Shown here one piece after another: positions 1 through 7,314 of a stretch of 44,563 bases of DNA. Source of the DNA: Lachnospiraceae bacterium FE2018 (GTDB taxonomy: Bacteria; Bacillota; Clostridia; Lachnospirales; Lachnospiraceae); contig JNKK01000021.1 in the NCBI GenBank assembly GCA_000702845.1, positions 1 through 44,563 of the forward strand, written 5' to 3'. The notes under the pieces were generated by a model, which was given only the letters and a program-made list of their open reading frames with translations, did not search any database and had not been told where the DNA came from. Made by a program: the position numbers and the translations under genes. Numbering within the stretch: position 1 is the stretch's first letter; each line of letters starts with the position of its first letter.

Positions 1-25
1 TTGTGAAAAAGAGAGTCCATTTGCT

Positions 26-49
26 CTCGATTTTGCAAGGTCTTTTTGT
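26..49 (+). repeat. Terminal-repeat-like copy, left
   Basis: This 24-base stretch matches 20 of 24 positions of the segment at 791-814 in the same orientation, and is an inverted copy of 757-781. The shared core reads CTCGATTT, then AAGGTC, then a T-run. It could be the left end of a decayed mobile element spanning about 26-781, with the right end at 757-781. No transposase is recognisable in between, so the assignment is an inference from the repeat geometry only. Confidence 0.35.
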
Positions 50-56
50 ATCTTGA

Positions 57-161
57 GCAGGACATACACATCTCGACCACATCAAAGAAGCCGGAAGGGA
101 ACAGAAAAAGAAGGAGCGATCCGGAAGAGAAATCGAGATTGAAATGGCCCAATCCATGTAG
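57..161 (+). pseudogene. Possible C-terminal gene remnant
   Basis: One frame reads a plausible protein tail (AGHTHLDHIKEAG, then a Lys/Arg/Glu-rich stretch ending EIEMAQSM) up to TAG at 159-161. It is closed upstream by TGA at 54-56, so if real it is a fragment. The charged helical composition looks coding, but it is too short to assign. The opening GHT resembles the GH(T/S) motif near the end of tyrosine recombinases, which is only a hint. Confidence 0.2.
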
Positions 162-698
162 ATCCCATTTTATCCGGGTCGCAGCCGGTATCCTTATTAA
201 GTCATATTCTTTTTCAGCATTCTGATCCGCATCTTTCAATGCCTATCCTAATTCTTTTTATAATTCCAACCATCTTATACAGCCTGAAAAATGCAGTAAA
301 TCAGCGGCTTTTCCTGGCATTTCTATATGGAGTGCAGAGAAAGTAAGCCCTAAGAGAAAAAGCAACGGGGGAAGATACTGTCTCTCCAGATCCATCCGTT
401 TCTATCTGAACTGGGATCCTGATTTGACATGGATCTTTTCGGATGAAAGGGAGAGAAACAAAGACTGTGCTGGTGTTTCTGCTTTGATTAATCCGGATCT
501 GACATGGATGGAGAAGGGAAGACTGAAGATACGTTGGATAATAAGAAGAAACGTATACCCGGAAAAACAAAGACATAAAAAGAAATGTAGAAATTGACTT
601 CTTTAAACCGGCAGTAAAAACGCTGCAGCGAAAATGAAAATTTGCTAAGCAGCGAAAATAAGTTCTGCGGGGACAGATTTGTCACGGCAAAACTAAAA
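162..698. other. Non-coding, no gene recognised
   Basis: No convincing reading frame was seen on either strand. The short minus-strand frames here have no ribosome binding site and no recognisable composition. A 15-base element (GAT.TGACATGGAT) occurs twice, near 420-434 and 497-511, which suggests a small old duplication. Confidence 0.4.
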
Positions 699-737
699 TA
701 TCCTGACAATCAAAATTTCGAGTATCCTGTCAGGATA
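699..737. repeat. Inverted repeat, 10-bp arms
   Basis: TATCCTGACA at 699-708 pairs with TGTCAGGATA at 728-737. Read on the minus strand the stem is followed by TTTTAGTTTT, so it could act as a weak intrinsic terminator in that direction. The segment 723-737 is itself palindromic (TATCCTG T CAGGATA), so an operator is also possible. Confidence 0.35.
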
Positions 738-756
738 AAAAAAGAATAACCACTAA

Positions 757-814
757 GCAAAACGACCTTGTGCAAATCGAGTCTACCACGCTCGATTTCC
801 CAAGGTCGTTTTGC
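757..814. repeat. Long inverted repeat (hairpin)
   Basis: Left arm 757-781 and right arm 791-814 are complementary over about 23 pairs, with a short internal mismatch and bulge, around a 9-base loop (782-790). The outer part is GCAAAACGACCTTG and the inner part AAATCGAG. A third, diverged copy of the arm lies at 26-49. The structure is too long and too symmetrical for an ordinary terminator, and fits either fused ends of a transposable element or a strong bidirectional hairpin. Confidence 0.6.
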
Positions 815-861
815 GTCTAACTTAACCACAACCTGTCTGGACCATCACTGCTTACAGCAAC

Positions 862-1719
862 GTGATAACAGATGATAAGGAGCTGTTTTCCTTTAACGCA
901 GTTGCGGAGACCAAAAAGATGGAGTATCTTATTGAGATTTACAACTGGTTTCAGACCCACAAAAAATGGAAGGAACTTTGCGGATTCTTTTCGAGACACG
1001 ACGAGAAAGACTGCGCGTCATACATGCGGATGCATCAGTGTGTGGAACTGAACCGCCATACTCCGGGCACAGCATTTTACAAACAGCAGGTTGCGTTCAA
1101 GAAGACGTTGCTTGGAGCTGAATATAATGCATTGCGATGTCCCGAACAGTGGTTTCGTGAGATTTTGGAAAATGGAAAACCCGGAAAGGCGAAGATGTTT
1201 CCAAACGGCATTCTCAACAAGAAACTATCCAGCAATGAGCTTCTGATGATGGCCCGTCAGATGAATGATGTTGTCCGCAGGCAGTGTCCACACATTCGGA
1301 AAAACTATAACTATTCAGCCCCGGGTATTGCTGATATGCTGAACTGCATTTACAAATGCAGGTACATACGATCCGGCAACCACATCGTAATCACTGCGCT
1401 GGAACTTCGGAAAAATGTTTCCGCGAATGTTTCAGGAGAGAAGTTGACGGATGAAAACGTTATCAGGATCTGTGACAGAGCGATTGCGGAGTGCAGGTAT
1501 CTTTCGGGAAGCGAACGTAAACGGACATTCGAACAAATCACTAAGAGTCTCAAAAAAGTGTTGGATTCAACTGTTATGGGATGGGTTGAACAACACCTTC
1601 GAGAATGGATCGGTATTTATGAAGACGCGACAGGTGGGGCAATTGTTACACTAACCAATTATCAGGAAGGAACCCTGCAAGCGGTTGTCGAAGGACAGGA
1701 CCTGATGAAAGCAAGTTGA
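862..1719 (+). CDS. Hypothetical protein, 285 codons
   Basis: I do not recognise this family. The frame opens after TAA at 823-825 and could start at GTG 862 or at ATG 919 (residue 20), which has a weak GGAG nine bases upstream. The GTG has no good ribosome binding site, and the frame continues sensibly upstream to the stop, so the 5' end may be truncated. The product is soluble, with no membrane segment. It has a mixed charged and aromatic composition, an N-terminal helix with Trp at YNWFQTHKKW, and several Cys/His residues without a clear zinc-binding spacing. It is flanked upstream by mobile-element-like repeats and downstream by a GC-rich hairpin. Whether it is an intact gene or the 3' part of a larger one is open. 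Confidence 0.55.
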   Translation: MITDDKELFSFNAVAETKKMEYLIEIYNWFQTHKKWKELCGFFSRHDEKDCASYMRMHQCVELNRHTPGTAFYKQQVAFKKTLLGAEYNALRCPEQWFREILENGKPGKAKMFPNGILNKKLSSNELLMMARQMNDVVRRQCPHIRKNYNYSAPGIADMLNCIYKCRYIRSGNHIVITALELRKNVSANVSGEKLTDENVIRICDRAIAECRYLSGSERKRTFEQITKSLKKVLDSTVMGWVEQHLREWIGIYEDATGGAIVTLTNYQEGTLQAVVEGQDLMKAS

Positions 1720-1747
1720 TGCAAACCAAACAGTGATTGTTGTTACG

Positions 1748-1770
1748 AGCCCGGCTGATATGGCCGGGCT
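1748..1770 (+). terminator. GC-rich hairpin after 862-1719
   Basis: AGCCCGGC (1748-1755) and GCCGGGCT (1763-1770) form a perfect 8-bp stem with a 7-base loop, 28 bases after the stop of the upstream gene. There is no U-tract after the stem (TATGCTATGG follows), so this may be an inefficient or decayed intrinsic terminator. Confidence 0.5.
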
Positions 1771-1940
1771 TATGCTATGGAAGTGAACAGGTAAGCAGAC
1801 ACAGGTAATGGAACATTGCGCACGTTTAATGGAAATGGATCTGTATTGAACATCCATGAAGAAGAGATTTTTTATATATGATCCCCGCGACATACAACAT
1901 GCCCGGAAGCATTGAATTTACTGGGGTTTTTGGAAAATTC

Positions 1941-1980
1941 CGTTACAGACTTTGGATCCAAAATCTGTAACGAAGGAGGT
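1941..1980 (+). promoter_or_regulatory. 32-bp palindrome plus orphan SD
   Basis: Positions 1941-1972 form a palindrome of 32 bases with a single mismatched pair (1950 C against 1963 A); the centre is TTTGGATCCAAA and the ends CGTTACAG/CTGTAACG. It is followed at once by a perfect Shine-Dalgarno sequence, AAGGAGGT (1973-1980). The ATG at 1981 is too close to that site and opens only a 12-codon frame. The arrangement suggests a regulatory leader whose gene has been lost, or an operator. Confidence 0.4.
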
Positions 1981-2019
1981 ATGTTGCGGAGTCTGTCAGG
2001 GGCATTTTCACTGAGATAA

Positions 2020-2029
2020 TTGTATACAA
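2020..2029 (+). promoter_or_regulatory. TTGTATACAA operator-like palindrome
   Basis: A perfect 10-bp palindrome, TTGTATACAA, resembles the operators bound by GntR-family repressors (TTGT..ACAA type). It lies 34 bases upstream of a short ATG frame. No GntR regulator is in the window, so this is a motif resemblance only. Confidence 0.25.
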
Positions 2030-2063
2030 AAATAAGTTGAGTATCGCGCTAACAGAGGATAAC

Positions 2064-2174
2064 ATGACGCACAACGAATTTCAGGAAGGGATTGTGGCAT
2101 CAAAACCTCCGCCTGCCACGCAGACCCGGGCTGTTATCAGCGCATCCATGCACCCCTCTAACATCAGCTATTGA
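2064..2174 (+). pseudogene. Short frame, possible truncated 5' end
   Basis: ATG at 2064 has a usable AGAGGA site (2054-2059) and opens a 36-codon frame (MTHNEFQEGIVASK...) ended by TGA at 2172-2174. The start region looks like a genuine gene beginning, because it sits just after an operator-like palindrome, but the frame dies quickly. It may be the 5' remnant of a lost gene. No family is recognised. Confidence 0.15.
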
Positions 2175-2656
2175 TTCCCGTCCGACGCCGTCCTTAAAAC
2201 CAGTGGAGTTGATTGTATATAAAGATATCATGAGAGCACCGGATCAACATTGTACGGCGGCGCAAAACGTCAACATCAGGTGAAGACACAAAGCGCATTC
2301 ACTTCTGACAAGCTGGACTTCCCCTATACTGCATTCAGTATAATGCATAGTCACATCATCAGTATCGAGGTTGCCCGCAAGGTTCGGGTGATGATGTTTC
2401 GCAAGGTTTCATGTATGTAGTTTCTCCAAGCCACGCCGGTTTTCACTATGTTCGGACACATCACCGGACAGTCTTTTTCAGCATATTTTTCAGTATTATC
2501 CGGATGACCAGTTGTACAAAAAATGTGGGGATAGTACAATAAAATATATATTTTGGCAGAGAAGTATAAGCCGGAGAAACTATGTGACATCAGTCTGCCG
2601 CATGGTTTTCTGCGGATTATTCTATTAATATAAATATGTGACGGAGAAGGGGTAAA
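2175..2656. other. Non-coding, one stem-loop
   Basis: No credible gene is seen. A nested stem-loop occupies 2353-2397: ACATCATCA pairs with TGATGATGT, enclosing a second small CCCG/CGGG stem, with CGCAAGGTT repeated inside and just after it. Base composition drifts to AT-rich from about 2500 toward the next gene, marking the edge of a foreign-looking segment. Confidence 0.35.
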
Positions 2657-3241
2657 ATGATAAACAGTTTTTTAGAAAAAGAATTAAAAGGAATATATGA
2701 TTATAAACTAAAAGGCAATTCATTATATGTATATCTAAAAGGCTATTATGAACCTACTTATAAAATTGATGCTACAGGAATAGGAGGATATGATAGAGGG
2801 AATCTTGTTTATATAACCAATTTGGGTAGCCTGGAAAATAATATTTTAGCCTTTGTAATAAAATACGGAAAAAGTAGTGAAGAAAAAGATGCAAAAGTAA
2901 AAAAATTAAGAGATGAAGTTCGAGCATTAAAAGGAACTCAATCTAATGAAGAAATTATTAAAAGTGTAGGATTGGATAGGATAGTAGATGAATATTTAAA
3001 AAACAACAATGATATTACAGTAGAGCCATATGAAAAAAATTATTCTGTAATTCTTCTAAATAAAGATAATTTACATGAAACGATATTTGTTGATAAAGAA
3101 AACACTACAAAGTATTATTTAGATGTTATTAATTTAATAATAAATAAAACATATGTAGAAAATATAATAAAAGATAATATGTTTAATATAACCCCAGAAT
3201 TGTTAATGCAAATAATTAGTTATTCAACTAAAGGTTGGTGA
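2657..3241 (+). CDS. AT-rich hypothetical protein
   Basis: This 194-residue protein is not recognised. The start ATG has a strong GGAGAAGGGG site (2643-2652). The gene is far more AT-rich than everything around it and uses codons such as AAA, ATA and TTA that are rare in the neighbouring genes, which points to recent horizontal transfer. The protein is soluble and charged, with a beta-rich N-terminal half (YKLKGNSLYVYLKGYY) and a helical, lysine-rich central part (about residues 78-117). After its TGA the same frame keeps reading like protein for 34 further codons, interrupted by one TAA, so the C-terminus may have been shortened by mutation. It is transcribed toward the HD-domain gene, but composition says the two do not share a history. 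Confidence 0.7.
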   Translation: MINSFLEKELKGIYDYKLKGNSLYVYLKGYYEPTYKIDATGIGGYDRGNLVYITNLGSLENNILAFVIKYGKSSEEKDAKVKKLRDEVRALKGTQSNEEIIKSVGLDRIVDEYLKNNNDITVEPYEKNYSVILLNKDNLHETIFVDKENTTKYYLDVINLIINKTYVENIIKDNMFNITPELLMQIISYSTKGW

Positions 3242-3346
3242 ACAAAAGTTGAAGAAAAGAAAGAAGAACAAAATTATACAGAATAAAAAGAACTACTTAA
3301 GTTAACTGAATATGCAGATAAGAAAGAAAAGATTTATAAGAAGTAA
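3242..3346 (+). pseudogene. Decayed in-frame tail of 2657-3241
   Basis: Immediately after TGA 3239-3241, and in the same frame, come 14 codons reading TKVEEKKEEQNYTE, a TAA at 3284-3286, then 19 codons reading KELLKLTEYADKKEKIYKK and TAA at 3344-3346. The composition (Lys, Glu, Tyr) matches the upstream gene and its AT-rich codon use. Nonsense mutations in a formerly longer gene explain this best. Recoding is possible but unsupported. Confidence 0.4.
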
Positions 3347-3407
3347 AAAGCAGAGGGCAGGAAATGTAGTTGTCAGAGAGATGCGGATTCCATCGGGAGG
3401 TTATCAC

Positions 3408-3869
3408 ATGAGCAGGTTAAAAGAACTTCGGAAACATATCAATTGTGAATTGGACAAGATGCAGAATGCGGACAAAAGAGCCGGTGCATATGCCCATCTT
3501 TACGGCGTATCGCTCGCGGCAACAATGATAGCCAGAAAGAGAGGACTGGATGTCGAACTGGCATCCATGGCCGGCATGCTTCATGACATGTACGCGTATC
3601 AGTCAGGTTCGTATGAAAATCATGCGCACAAGGGCGCAGATCTGGCACGCACAATTCTTACAGATCTGGAACTCACGAACGCAGAAGAAACAGAGCTGAT
3701 TTGCTCTGCAATCTATCATCACGATGACAAGCTGACAGTCGATGCACCGATGGACGAAGTTCTGAAAGATGCGGATGTGATTCATCATTGTATGAATGAT
3801 ATGTCAAAGGAAGTGAAGGATAAAGAAAAAGCCAGATTTGAAAGCCTTTGCGCTGAATTTGGAATGTAA
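3408..3869 (+). CDS. HD-domain phosphohydrolase-like protein
   Basis: A 153-residue HD-superfamily protein. The start at 3408 is chosen because GGGAGG lies at 3395-3400 with 7-base spacing; an upstream in-frame ATG at 3312 would add 32 unlikely basic residues from the decayed AT-rich tail. Visible metal-site residues are His30, His59-Asp60 in GMLHDMY, His72 and His74, His104-His105-Asp106 in IYHHDD, and Asp121/Asp123. HD proteins of this size hydrolyse phosphate esters, often of nucleotides, and are cytoplasmic; the substrate cannot be read from sequence. It stands alone and is followed by a hairpin shared with the convergent SDR gene. Confidence 0.85.
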   Translation: MSRLKELRKHINCELDKMQNADKRAGAYAHLYGVSLAATMIARKRGLDVELASMAGMLHDMYAYQSGSYENHAHKGADLARTILTDLELTNAEETELICSAIYHHDDKLTVDAPMDEVLKDADVIHHCMNDMSKEVKDKEKARFESLCAEFGM

Positions 3870-3952
3870 TAAAATATAGCCATATATTATGTAAGGTATG
3901 AAAAAACATGAGATTCAAATAATTACGCACGCATGAAAAAAGAGACATGAAG

Positions 3953-3986
3953 AGAGCGCTGGCAGATTGATTGATGTCAGCGCTCT
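3953..3986. terminator. Shared terminator of convergent genes
   Basis: A 12-bp stem (AGAGCGCTGGCA with TGTCAGCGCTCT, one G-U pair) lies between the convergent HD and SDR genes. On the minus strand the stem is followed 8 bases later by TCTCTTTTTT, so it is better as a terminator of the SDR gene. In the plus direction it is followed by only weak U content. Confidence 0.65.
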
Positions 3987-4006
3987 TGCTATCTATGCAG
4001 TGTTAT

Positions 4007-4903
4007 TTATATATGCCGGATTACATCCCAGATATAAACCAGAACTGTATCTGGAATCAGTTTCGAGAACATGCGATGCAGTGAGCAGATGATGCCTGGC
4101 GTGATTACAGGAAGACCTATCTTCATCCAGAAAAAGGAAAAACGGGATACAGATTTCACGTTTGAAGAAAGCGGGAAATCTTTTATGCCGGATTCTCCGC
4201 CGGCAGTAGCGGCAGCAATGAATCCGGTGTCTTTGATCCAATATGGACAGACGGCCGATACACGAATCTGCTTCGGGAGCAGTTCCCTGCGCAGTGCCCG
4301 TGTATAACGCAGCAAAAATGTTTTTGATGAAGCATATGTGTTCAGGTACTGCAATGGCTGGAATCCGGCAGTGGAACAGATATTTACAAGCAGACTTCCC
4401 GGATGCATAAACGGGATGCACACATTAGCCAGCGCAGCCGGAGCAATGCAGTTGAGATTTATCATTTTTGCCTGAGTATAAATGGAAATATCACTGGATG
4501 AACCGACTGTTCCAAAACCTGCACAGTTAATCAGACAGCGCACAGAAATGTTACCCTCTGCAAAAACAGCTTTCAGACCTGAAATTTCAGCAGTTTCTGT
4601 CAAGTCCATTTGCAGGCACTTTGCAGGATGAGTTAGCAGGCCGGCAGTTTCATTCAATCTGGAGATGCGCCGCCCGACCAGCCAGATCTCATCAATATCT
4701 TTCAGTTTGCGATCGGCCAGGAAGGCATATTGTCGGCCGAGTCCTCCTGACGCTCCTGTAATCAGAGCAATTCTTTTCGAGGGGCATGTGTTTTTTACTT
4801 TGCGCGGGAACGCATACCAGATACATTCCAGGAAAAGCAGCACAATGCCGGCCAGAGATGTGTAGATTACGATATTTCCTGTAATATGGATTATATGATT
4901 CAT
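4007..4903 (-). CDS. Membrane-anchored SDR oxidoreductase
   Basis: A 298-residue short-chain dehydrogenase/reductase. The start at 4903 is supported by GGAGG five bases upstream (4909-4913); an earlier ATG at 4927 lacks such a site. A hydrophobic N-terminal helix (about residues 10-31) probably anchors it in the membrane with the enzyme domain in the cytoplasm. The dinucleotide-binding motif TGASGGLG is at 49-56, NCAG at 126-129, and the catalytic set is Ser177, Tyr190 and Lys194 (YASSK). Asp100-Leu101 follows the usual position after the fourth strand. An Arg-Arg pair at 78-79 (VGRR) suggests NADP preference. The layout, with a membrane helix before a classical SDR domain, resembles the DltE / 17-beta-hydroxysteroid dehydrogenase-like group. 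The substrate is unknown. The gene stands alone and is divergent from the pseudogene at 4957. Confidence 0.88.
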   Translation of the reverse strand: MNHIIHITGNIVIYTSLAGIVLLFLECIWYAFPRKVKNTCPSKRIALITGASGGLGRQYAFLADRKLKDIDEIWLVGRRISRLNETAGLLTHPAKCLQMDLTETAEISGLKAVFAEGNISVRCLINCAGFGTVGSSSDISIYTQAKMINLNCIAPAALANVCIPFMHPGSLLVNICSTAGFQPLQYLNTYASSKTFLLRYTRALRRELLPKQIRVSAVCPYWIKDTGFIAAATAGGESGIKDFPLSSNVKSVSRFSFFWMKIGLPVITPGIICSLHRMFSKLIPDTVLVYIWDVIRHI

Positions 4904-4956
4904 ATCAGCCTCCACGGGATCATTCATGGAAAGATTTTATCAGAACGCGGAGAAGG

Positions 4957-5809
4957 ATGCACGTAAAAACAGTTCCGGTACATGCGGATACGAACCGTCC
5001 GAACATCTTTATTGGTACGGGAATTCTGAATGAAGGCTGCAATACGGCAGATGCCCGAACAGTAGATTACGGCGGAAAAACATGGTATGTGATCGGATAT
5101 AACGGAAACGGCGCTGCCGGTTCAAACGGAATGATTACGCTTTTTGCGACAGGCAGTACAGCACTGGGTATTGGTCAGTCACCGTTTAATACTGAGGATA
5201 CAGGCAGAATTGCGGAGCTGAAAAGTGCTTATTCAGAGTATATACAGCCGGAGGGCAGCATTGCGGGACCACAGGTTGAGGCGCTTCTCTGGCCGCTCTC
5301 CACAGAAGAAGCAAATAGGGTGGCCGATGAACTGCTGGTTGTGGATCCTGCCCGGCCGAATACCGTCTACAATTGTTTCTGGCTGCGGTCAGCTTATGAT
5401 AGATACCTCATTGTACAGAGTGACAGCAGTTATACATATTATGGGACATGTGTTTCTGATAAAAAGGTCAGGAAGGGCAGTGTCAGTCTGAAAAATAACT
5501 ACTTTGTAAGGCCTGCGTTTCAGTTAAATATGAACGCGGTTCTCCTGACATCTGCTTCCGACGGAAAAGAATCCGGCAAAAATGGCGAAGTCCCGCATTA
5601 CCGGGTACCAGATTCAGCTGGCGGCCAACCGCAGATTCACCAGGAACAGGAAGACTGTAAATGTGAAAGGTTACAGGAAGGTATCCAGAAAAGTCACCAG
5701 GCTGGAAGGCGGAAAGAAATATTATATCAGAATCCGCACATATAAAACGATAAAAGGAAAGAAGTATTATTCCGCCTGGTCCAAGGTCAGAACAGTAAAG
5801 ACCAGGTAG
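4957..5809 (+). pseudogene. DUF6273/Fn3 surface protein, frameshifted
   Basis: Two overlapping frames make up one broken gene. The first (4957 to about 5580) encodes a DUF6273-like domain: VDYGGKTWYVIGY near residues 36-48, LLWPLSTEEA near 109-118, WLRSAY near 142-147, and FVRPAFQLNMNAVLLTSAS near the end. The second frame (about 5570-5809) encodes the C-terminal half of a fibronectin type III domain typical of these proteins (GYQIQLAANRRFTR, GGKKYYIRIRTYK, YYSAWSKVRTVK). The frame changes from phase 1 to phase 2 near 5560-5590, and the start of the Fn3 domain is missing, so a deletion probably caused the shift. There is no signal peptide, so the 5' end is also lost. A strong terminator follows, as expected for a once-functional gene. 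Confidence 0.75.
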
Positions 5810-5832
5810 CAGCAGGACACCGAACATAATGA

Positions 5833-5864
5833 ACGCCCGGGAGCTTTGTTTTCCCGGGCGTTTT
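5833..5864 (+). terminator. Intrinsic terminator
   Basis: ACGCCCGGGA (5833-5842) and TCCCGGGCGT (5852-5861) form a perfect 10-bp GC-rich stem with a 9-base loop followed by TTTT. It closes the broken DUF6273/Fn3 gene and may also stop transcripts from the opposite minus-strand gene. Confidence 0.85.
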
Positions 5865-5943
5865 GCAGGCGTTCATTTAAGCTACGTTTGTGAGATCTGC
5901 CGTGAAATCGGGATCGGTTCCGCGGACAGCTGCCTTTCCGGGT

Positions 5944-7155
5944 TTAATAGCCCCAGTTCACAAGCTTCCAGTTACCGTCAGCGGTACGGCCGAGCCACCA
6001 GTTCCAGTCAGTGTATTCTGTATCTGCTTCCCAGGCACCGGCTGCATCTTTCGGTGTGTGGAAATCACTCAGAAACTTGATGCATTCGGTGAAATCATAT
6101 CCGTCGTCCAGATTGTTGACCCAGTCGAGGTTTTCTTTGCTGCTGTATTCATCTCCTGCGTACCGGATGCTGTGCATTTCGCATCTGTCCCAGGTGTCGA
6201 ATTCTTCACGGATCATCTTGATTGCGGCATCCATATCTTCTTCTGTGTAAAGATCAGAGGTACCGTAGTCAATCACTGCTTCCGCCGGTGCCGCTGCCTG
6301 TGTCTGTGTCAGCCCCAGGCTCTCCCAGGTCTCCGGGCTGAGGTTCTTCAGGGAGTCGATAACAACCACACAGTCAGGTTTGACGTTCTGCATTACGGTG
6401 ATCATTTTATCCTGCGGAATCGCCACACAGCCGCCGGTGTAGGGCTTGAACGCTCCGAGGCAGTGCAGGAAGATTGCGGAGCCAAGACCGGGTGTACTGG
6501 TGTCGTTGTAGCTGATGTTCAGACAATACTGATACTCATTGGTATAGTCTGTAATGTGCTCACTGTCGTCGATATTCAGGTCGGGCAGATCAGAGATGCT
6601 GACCATTTCGTTGTAGTGATATCCATCGCGCTGATCACCGGACCAGTAATTGTCATCAGTGACCTTGTGGTATTCGATTGCGCAGCCCGGGTCACCGGCA
6701 ATACCAAATGCATAATTGAAGGAGTAAACACCGACCGGTGTCTTTCCGTCACCCTCAGCTTCCTTGCCAAGGCCGTGTTTTCCGATAAATCCGGGTGTTG
6801 TCATGATCTGCTTCCATGCGCCGCTTTCATCTTTTTCGTGCATGGAAATCGTTGCGGTTGTCTCGCCGATCCCGGCCACAACAAACAGCTGTTTTGCATC
6901 CTGCGCTGCATCGAGTGAACTGATCCACGCCGGTGAATCCTCTCTTTCTGCTGTCGGAGCTGCAGTTTCATCTGCGGCTGCTGTTTCACTTTTGGCTGCG
7001 GATTCGCCTGCGGCTGCTGTTTCACTTATGGCAGCGGTTTCACTTTTGGCTGCGGTTTTGTTTTCTGCTGAAATGGAATTTCCGCAGGCTGCCAGACCAA
7101 GGCTCAGAACCAAAGCCGGAATCAGAAATAGTGATGTAATGCTTTTTATTTTCAT
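5944..7155 (-). CDS. L,D-transpeptidase family lipoprotein
   Basis: A 403-residue exported lipoprotein with a YkuD (L,D-transpeptidase) domain. The N-terminus is a lipoprotein signal ending LAAC, with Cys24 the lipidated residue. Residues 33-70 are a linker of degenerate SETAA repeats. The YkuD domain spans about 88-270, with GDGKTPVGVY at 135-144 and the active-site block HCLGAFKPYTGGC at 231-243 (His231, catalytic Cys243; Thr240 replaces the more common Ser). Family members cross-link peptidoglycan stems 3-3, and some act as catalytically related L,D-carboxypeptidases. After residue 295 a separate C-terminal domain follows, with FDTWDRCEMHSIRY, YAGDE and a Trp-rich end (DWNWWLGR, WKLVNWGY), often found in Clostridia lipoproteins. 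The start has GGGAGG upstream. Located at the outer face of the membrane, downstream of hflKC, but with its own promoter candidate. Confidence 0.88.
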   Translation of the reverse strand: MKIKSITSLFLIPALVLSLGLAACGNSISAENKTAAKSETAAISETAAAGESAAKSETAAADETAAPTAEREDSPAWISSLDAAQDAKQLFVVAGIGETTATISMHEKDESGAWKQIMTTPGFIGKHGLGKEAEGDGKTPVGVYSFNYAFGIAGDPGCAIEYHKVTDDNYWSGDQRDGYHYNEMVSISDLPDLNIDDSEHITDYTNEYQYCLNISYNDTSTPGLGSAIFLHCLGAFKPYTGGCVAIPQDKMITVMQNVKPDCVVVIDSLKNLSPETWESLGLTQTQAAAPAEAVIDYGTSDLYTEEDMDAAIKMIREEFDTWDRCEMHSIRYAGDEYSSKENLDWVNNLDDGYDFTECIKFLSDFHTPKDAAGAWEADTEYTDWNWWLGRTADGNWKLVNWGY

Positions 7156-7222
7156 TTTTTGTCCTCCCTTTAATATATATGAATATGTCTTGTAGCTGCA
7201 GTTATTGTTTTTATGCTGTCAG

Positions 7223-7251
7223 CTTAAACCAGCCTGTCCATCATATGTCAA
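7223..7251 (-). promoter_or_regulatory. Sigma-A-type promoter candidate
   Basis: On the minus strand TTGACA (7246-7251) is followed after 17 bases by TTTAAG (7223-7228). The -35 box is perfect; the -10 box matches 4 of 6. It lies in the gap upstream of the L,D-transpeptidase gene and would give a leader of about 60 bases. Confidence 0.4.
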
Positions 7252-7314
7252 ACATCAGAGAGAACAATCCTATTTATGACCGGGCTAAGGCCTTGTATGT
7301 TATGTAATCAGCAA

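Noticed and set aside
301-709. Two short minus-strand frames near the left edge
   Set aside because: There is no start signal, no composition bias and no domain. They lie in a stretch that looks non-coding.
5890-6918. Plus-strand frame of 342 codons opposite the L,D-transpeptidase
   Set aside because: The minus-strand gene has a lipobox, family motifs and a ribosome binding site. The plus-strand product is Val/Cys-rich with no recognisable domain.
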